Assembly: GCA_937888925.1 (NCBI GenBank)
Contig: CALARM010000538.1
Location: forward strand, 1 to 32,620
Reading direction: 5' to 3'
Length of the DNA: 32,620 nt
From: an uncultured Synergistia bacterium
GTDB taxonomy: Bacteria > Eremiobacterota > SpSt-956 > JAKJGF01
Made by a program: the position numbers and the translations under genes
Notes under the pieces: model-generated
Databases searched by the model: none
Seen by the model: the letters and a program-made list of their open reading frames with translations, nothing else
What the model was told of the DNA's origin: nothing
Shown: in pieces, positions 31,740-32,620 of the stretch
How the letters are laid out: every line of letters begins with the position of its first letter
How positions within the stretch are numbered: the stretch's first letter is position 1

Positions 31740-32107
31740 GAATTTAATTTTTATATTACAGGCTAATTTATTTGCCGTACGAAAACTCCACATAAAGAGT
31801 AAATATAAATATTCGAACCTCAGAGTAAAATTCCTTCTATAAAATTTAGTATTTTATAAATATTTACAATAAAAATTTTCTCTAAAGGAAAAAACTTATT
31901 AGTCCTTTCAGGTTAAATATTTTATATTTTCAAAATCCGATTTAAAATTCGACCTATTTTATTCTATAAAAGTCTTCAAAAATCCTGCTTCTTTTTATTT
32001 TTATTTTCACTTACCATTTTTATTCTATAAGATATTCGTTTTGTATTCTATAAGACAGAATGAAATCCTTCATATTCCTGTCATTTTTTTAGTTTTTTAA
32101 GAATTTA
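31740..32107. other. AT-rich gap with repeated ATTCTATAA
   Basis: No gene is visible. The 9-mer ATTCTATAA occurs at 31961-31969, 32022-32030 and 32045-32053, with a related CTTCTATAA near 31834. The spacing is irregular. On the other strand the motif reads TTATAGAAT. It may be a binding site for a regulator of one of the divergent flanking genes, or simply chance in AT-rich DNA. Confidence 0.4.
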
Positions 32108-32136
32108 TTGTAGCAAAAAACCTGACGTGTTATAAT
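32108..32136 (+). promoter_or_regulatory. Promoter candidate for the coiled-coil gene
   Basis: TTGTAG (32108-32113), a 17-base spacer and a perfect TATAAT (32131-32136). The leader of about 105 bases contains two tiny ORFs with ribosome sites (ATG 32153 and ATG 32185). The second, with one A removed from its A-run, would continue as MEKVKKLEEETLEKV, so it may be a frameshifted relic. Confidence 0.55.
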
Positions 32137-32247
32137 TAATGAGGATATATAAATGGAAGGAATTTTTGAAAAGAGGTTTTAAATATGGAAAAAAGTGAAA
32201 AAACTTGAAGAGGAAACTCTTGAAAAGGTCTGAAGGAGGGATGATAA

Positions 32248-32620
32248 ATGCTTTCAAACACAGAACTGCTAAAAAAAATAGATATCCTTGAGCCGGTATT
32301 GTTGAAGGAAATCTTCTATATGATTCTTATGGAAATAGAAAAAAACAAAGAAGAATCTGCAGGTAAATCAGATTTTGCAGAATTAAGAAGCATCATAAAA
32401 GAATCTGCAAATAAATCAGATTTTGCAGAATTAAGAAGCATTATGAAAGAAATTGCCAGAGCACAAATGAATACAGAAGCTAACTTGAGAGAACTGTCTG
32501 AACGTCAGAAAGAAACGCAAACAGAAATCAAGGAACTATCAGAAGCTCAGAAAAGAACTGAGATTAAAGTGGAAGAACTTGCGGAAGCTCAGAAAAGAAC
32601 TGAGATTAAAGTGGAAGAAC
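32248..32620 (+). CDS. Coiled-coil protein, 5' part (DUF3782/PD-(D/E)XK-associated type?)
   Basis: Open from ATG 32248 to the window edge, 124 codons seen. GAAGGAGGG (32232-32240) lies 7 bases upstream; ATG 32241 is out of frame and stops soon. After a globular start (MLSNTELLKKIDILEPVLLK) the protein becomes a long helix. A 16-residue unit (ESAGKSDFAELRSIIK) is repeated once (32353-32400, 32401-32448), and a 14-residue unit (ELAEAQKRTEIKVE) is repeated from 32533 to the edge. Such repeats of AEAQKRTE type are typical of coiled-coil proteins whose C-terminus is a PD-(D/E)XK nuclease-like domain; that end lies outside the window, so the family is inferred. Confidence 0.75.
   Translation, partial: MLSNTELLKKIDILEPVLLKEIFYMILMEIEKNKEESAGKSDFAELRSIIKESANKSDFAELRSIMKEIARAQMNTEANLRELSERQKETQTEIKELSEAQKRTEIKVEELAEAQKRTEIKVEE

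Noticed and set aside
1..32620. tRNA or rRNA genes
   Set aside because: I looked for T-loop-like GGTTCGA strings with matching acceptor stems and rRNA-like conserved blocks and found none.

Overview
This is an AT-rich chromosomal window from an uncultured bacterium whose lineage I cannot fix. It holds core genes (an RNase II/R-family nuclease, ftsZ, cysE, gltX, htpG, myo-inositol-phosphate synthase). It also holds features common in complex environmental bacteria: Ser/Thr kinases fused to HEAT and TPR repeats, many zinc ribbons, paired Uma2 nucleases, GT-C-like membrane proteins and NHL-repeat lipoproteins. There are no rRNA or tRNA genes, transposases, phage genes or CRISPR arrays that I can recognise.

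Layout. 1-5.3 kb: the tail of a possible gene, then an RNB nuclease with an upstream zf-TFIIB protein (minus), a lone ftsZ (plus) and cysE (minus). 5.5-10.4 kb: two translationally coupled paralogous kinase-HEAT-TM-TPR receptors. 10.5-12.7 kb: permease and ATPase of a SsuBC/TauBC/NrtB-type ABC importer, both with unusual additions and no binding protein nearby. 12.9-16.6 kb: gltX, a membrane four-zinc-ribbon protein and inositol-phosphate synthase. 17-23 kb: a GT-C-like membrane protein, htpG, elbB, a small ORF and a metal-dependent cyclase. 23-32.6 kb: a GT-C/TPR membrane protein, two tandem Uma2 genes, a TPR lipoprotein, a large NHL-repeat lipoprotein preceded by a stub lipoprotein, and the start of a coiled-coil gene that runs off the window.

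The most striking feature is not a protein. From base 1 to about 21.9 kb most intergenic gaps carry tandem 7-bp repeats that are variants of one theme, GTGA followed by three bases, with GTAA/GTTA variants. Each array has its own last three bases. The arrays sit directly against stop codons: several genes (RNB nuclease, zinc-ribbon protein, htpG, probably the partial first gene) take their stop codon from inside an array, and most others stop within about 15 bases of one. Because the unit is 7 bp and contains TGA or TAA, three consecutive units offer a stop in every frame. Three copies of a larger composite element (array, short spacer, GGGCG...CGCCCCTAC palindrome, opposite array) are also present. 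After about 22 kb the arrays nearly vanish and conventional hairpins take their place. Heptamer repeats of this general kind (STRRs) are known from cyanobacteria; the gene-end association and the shared GTGA core are my reading of this sequence.
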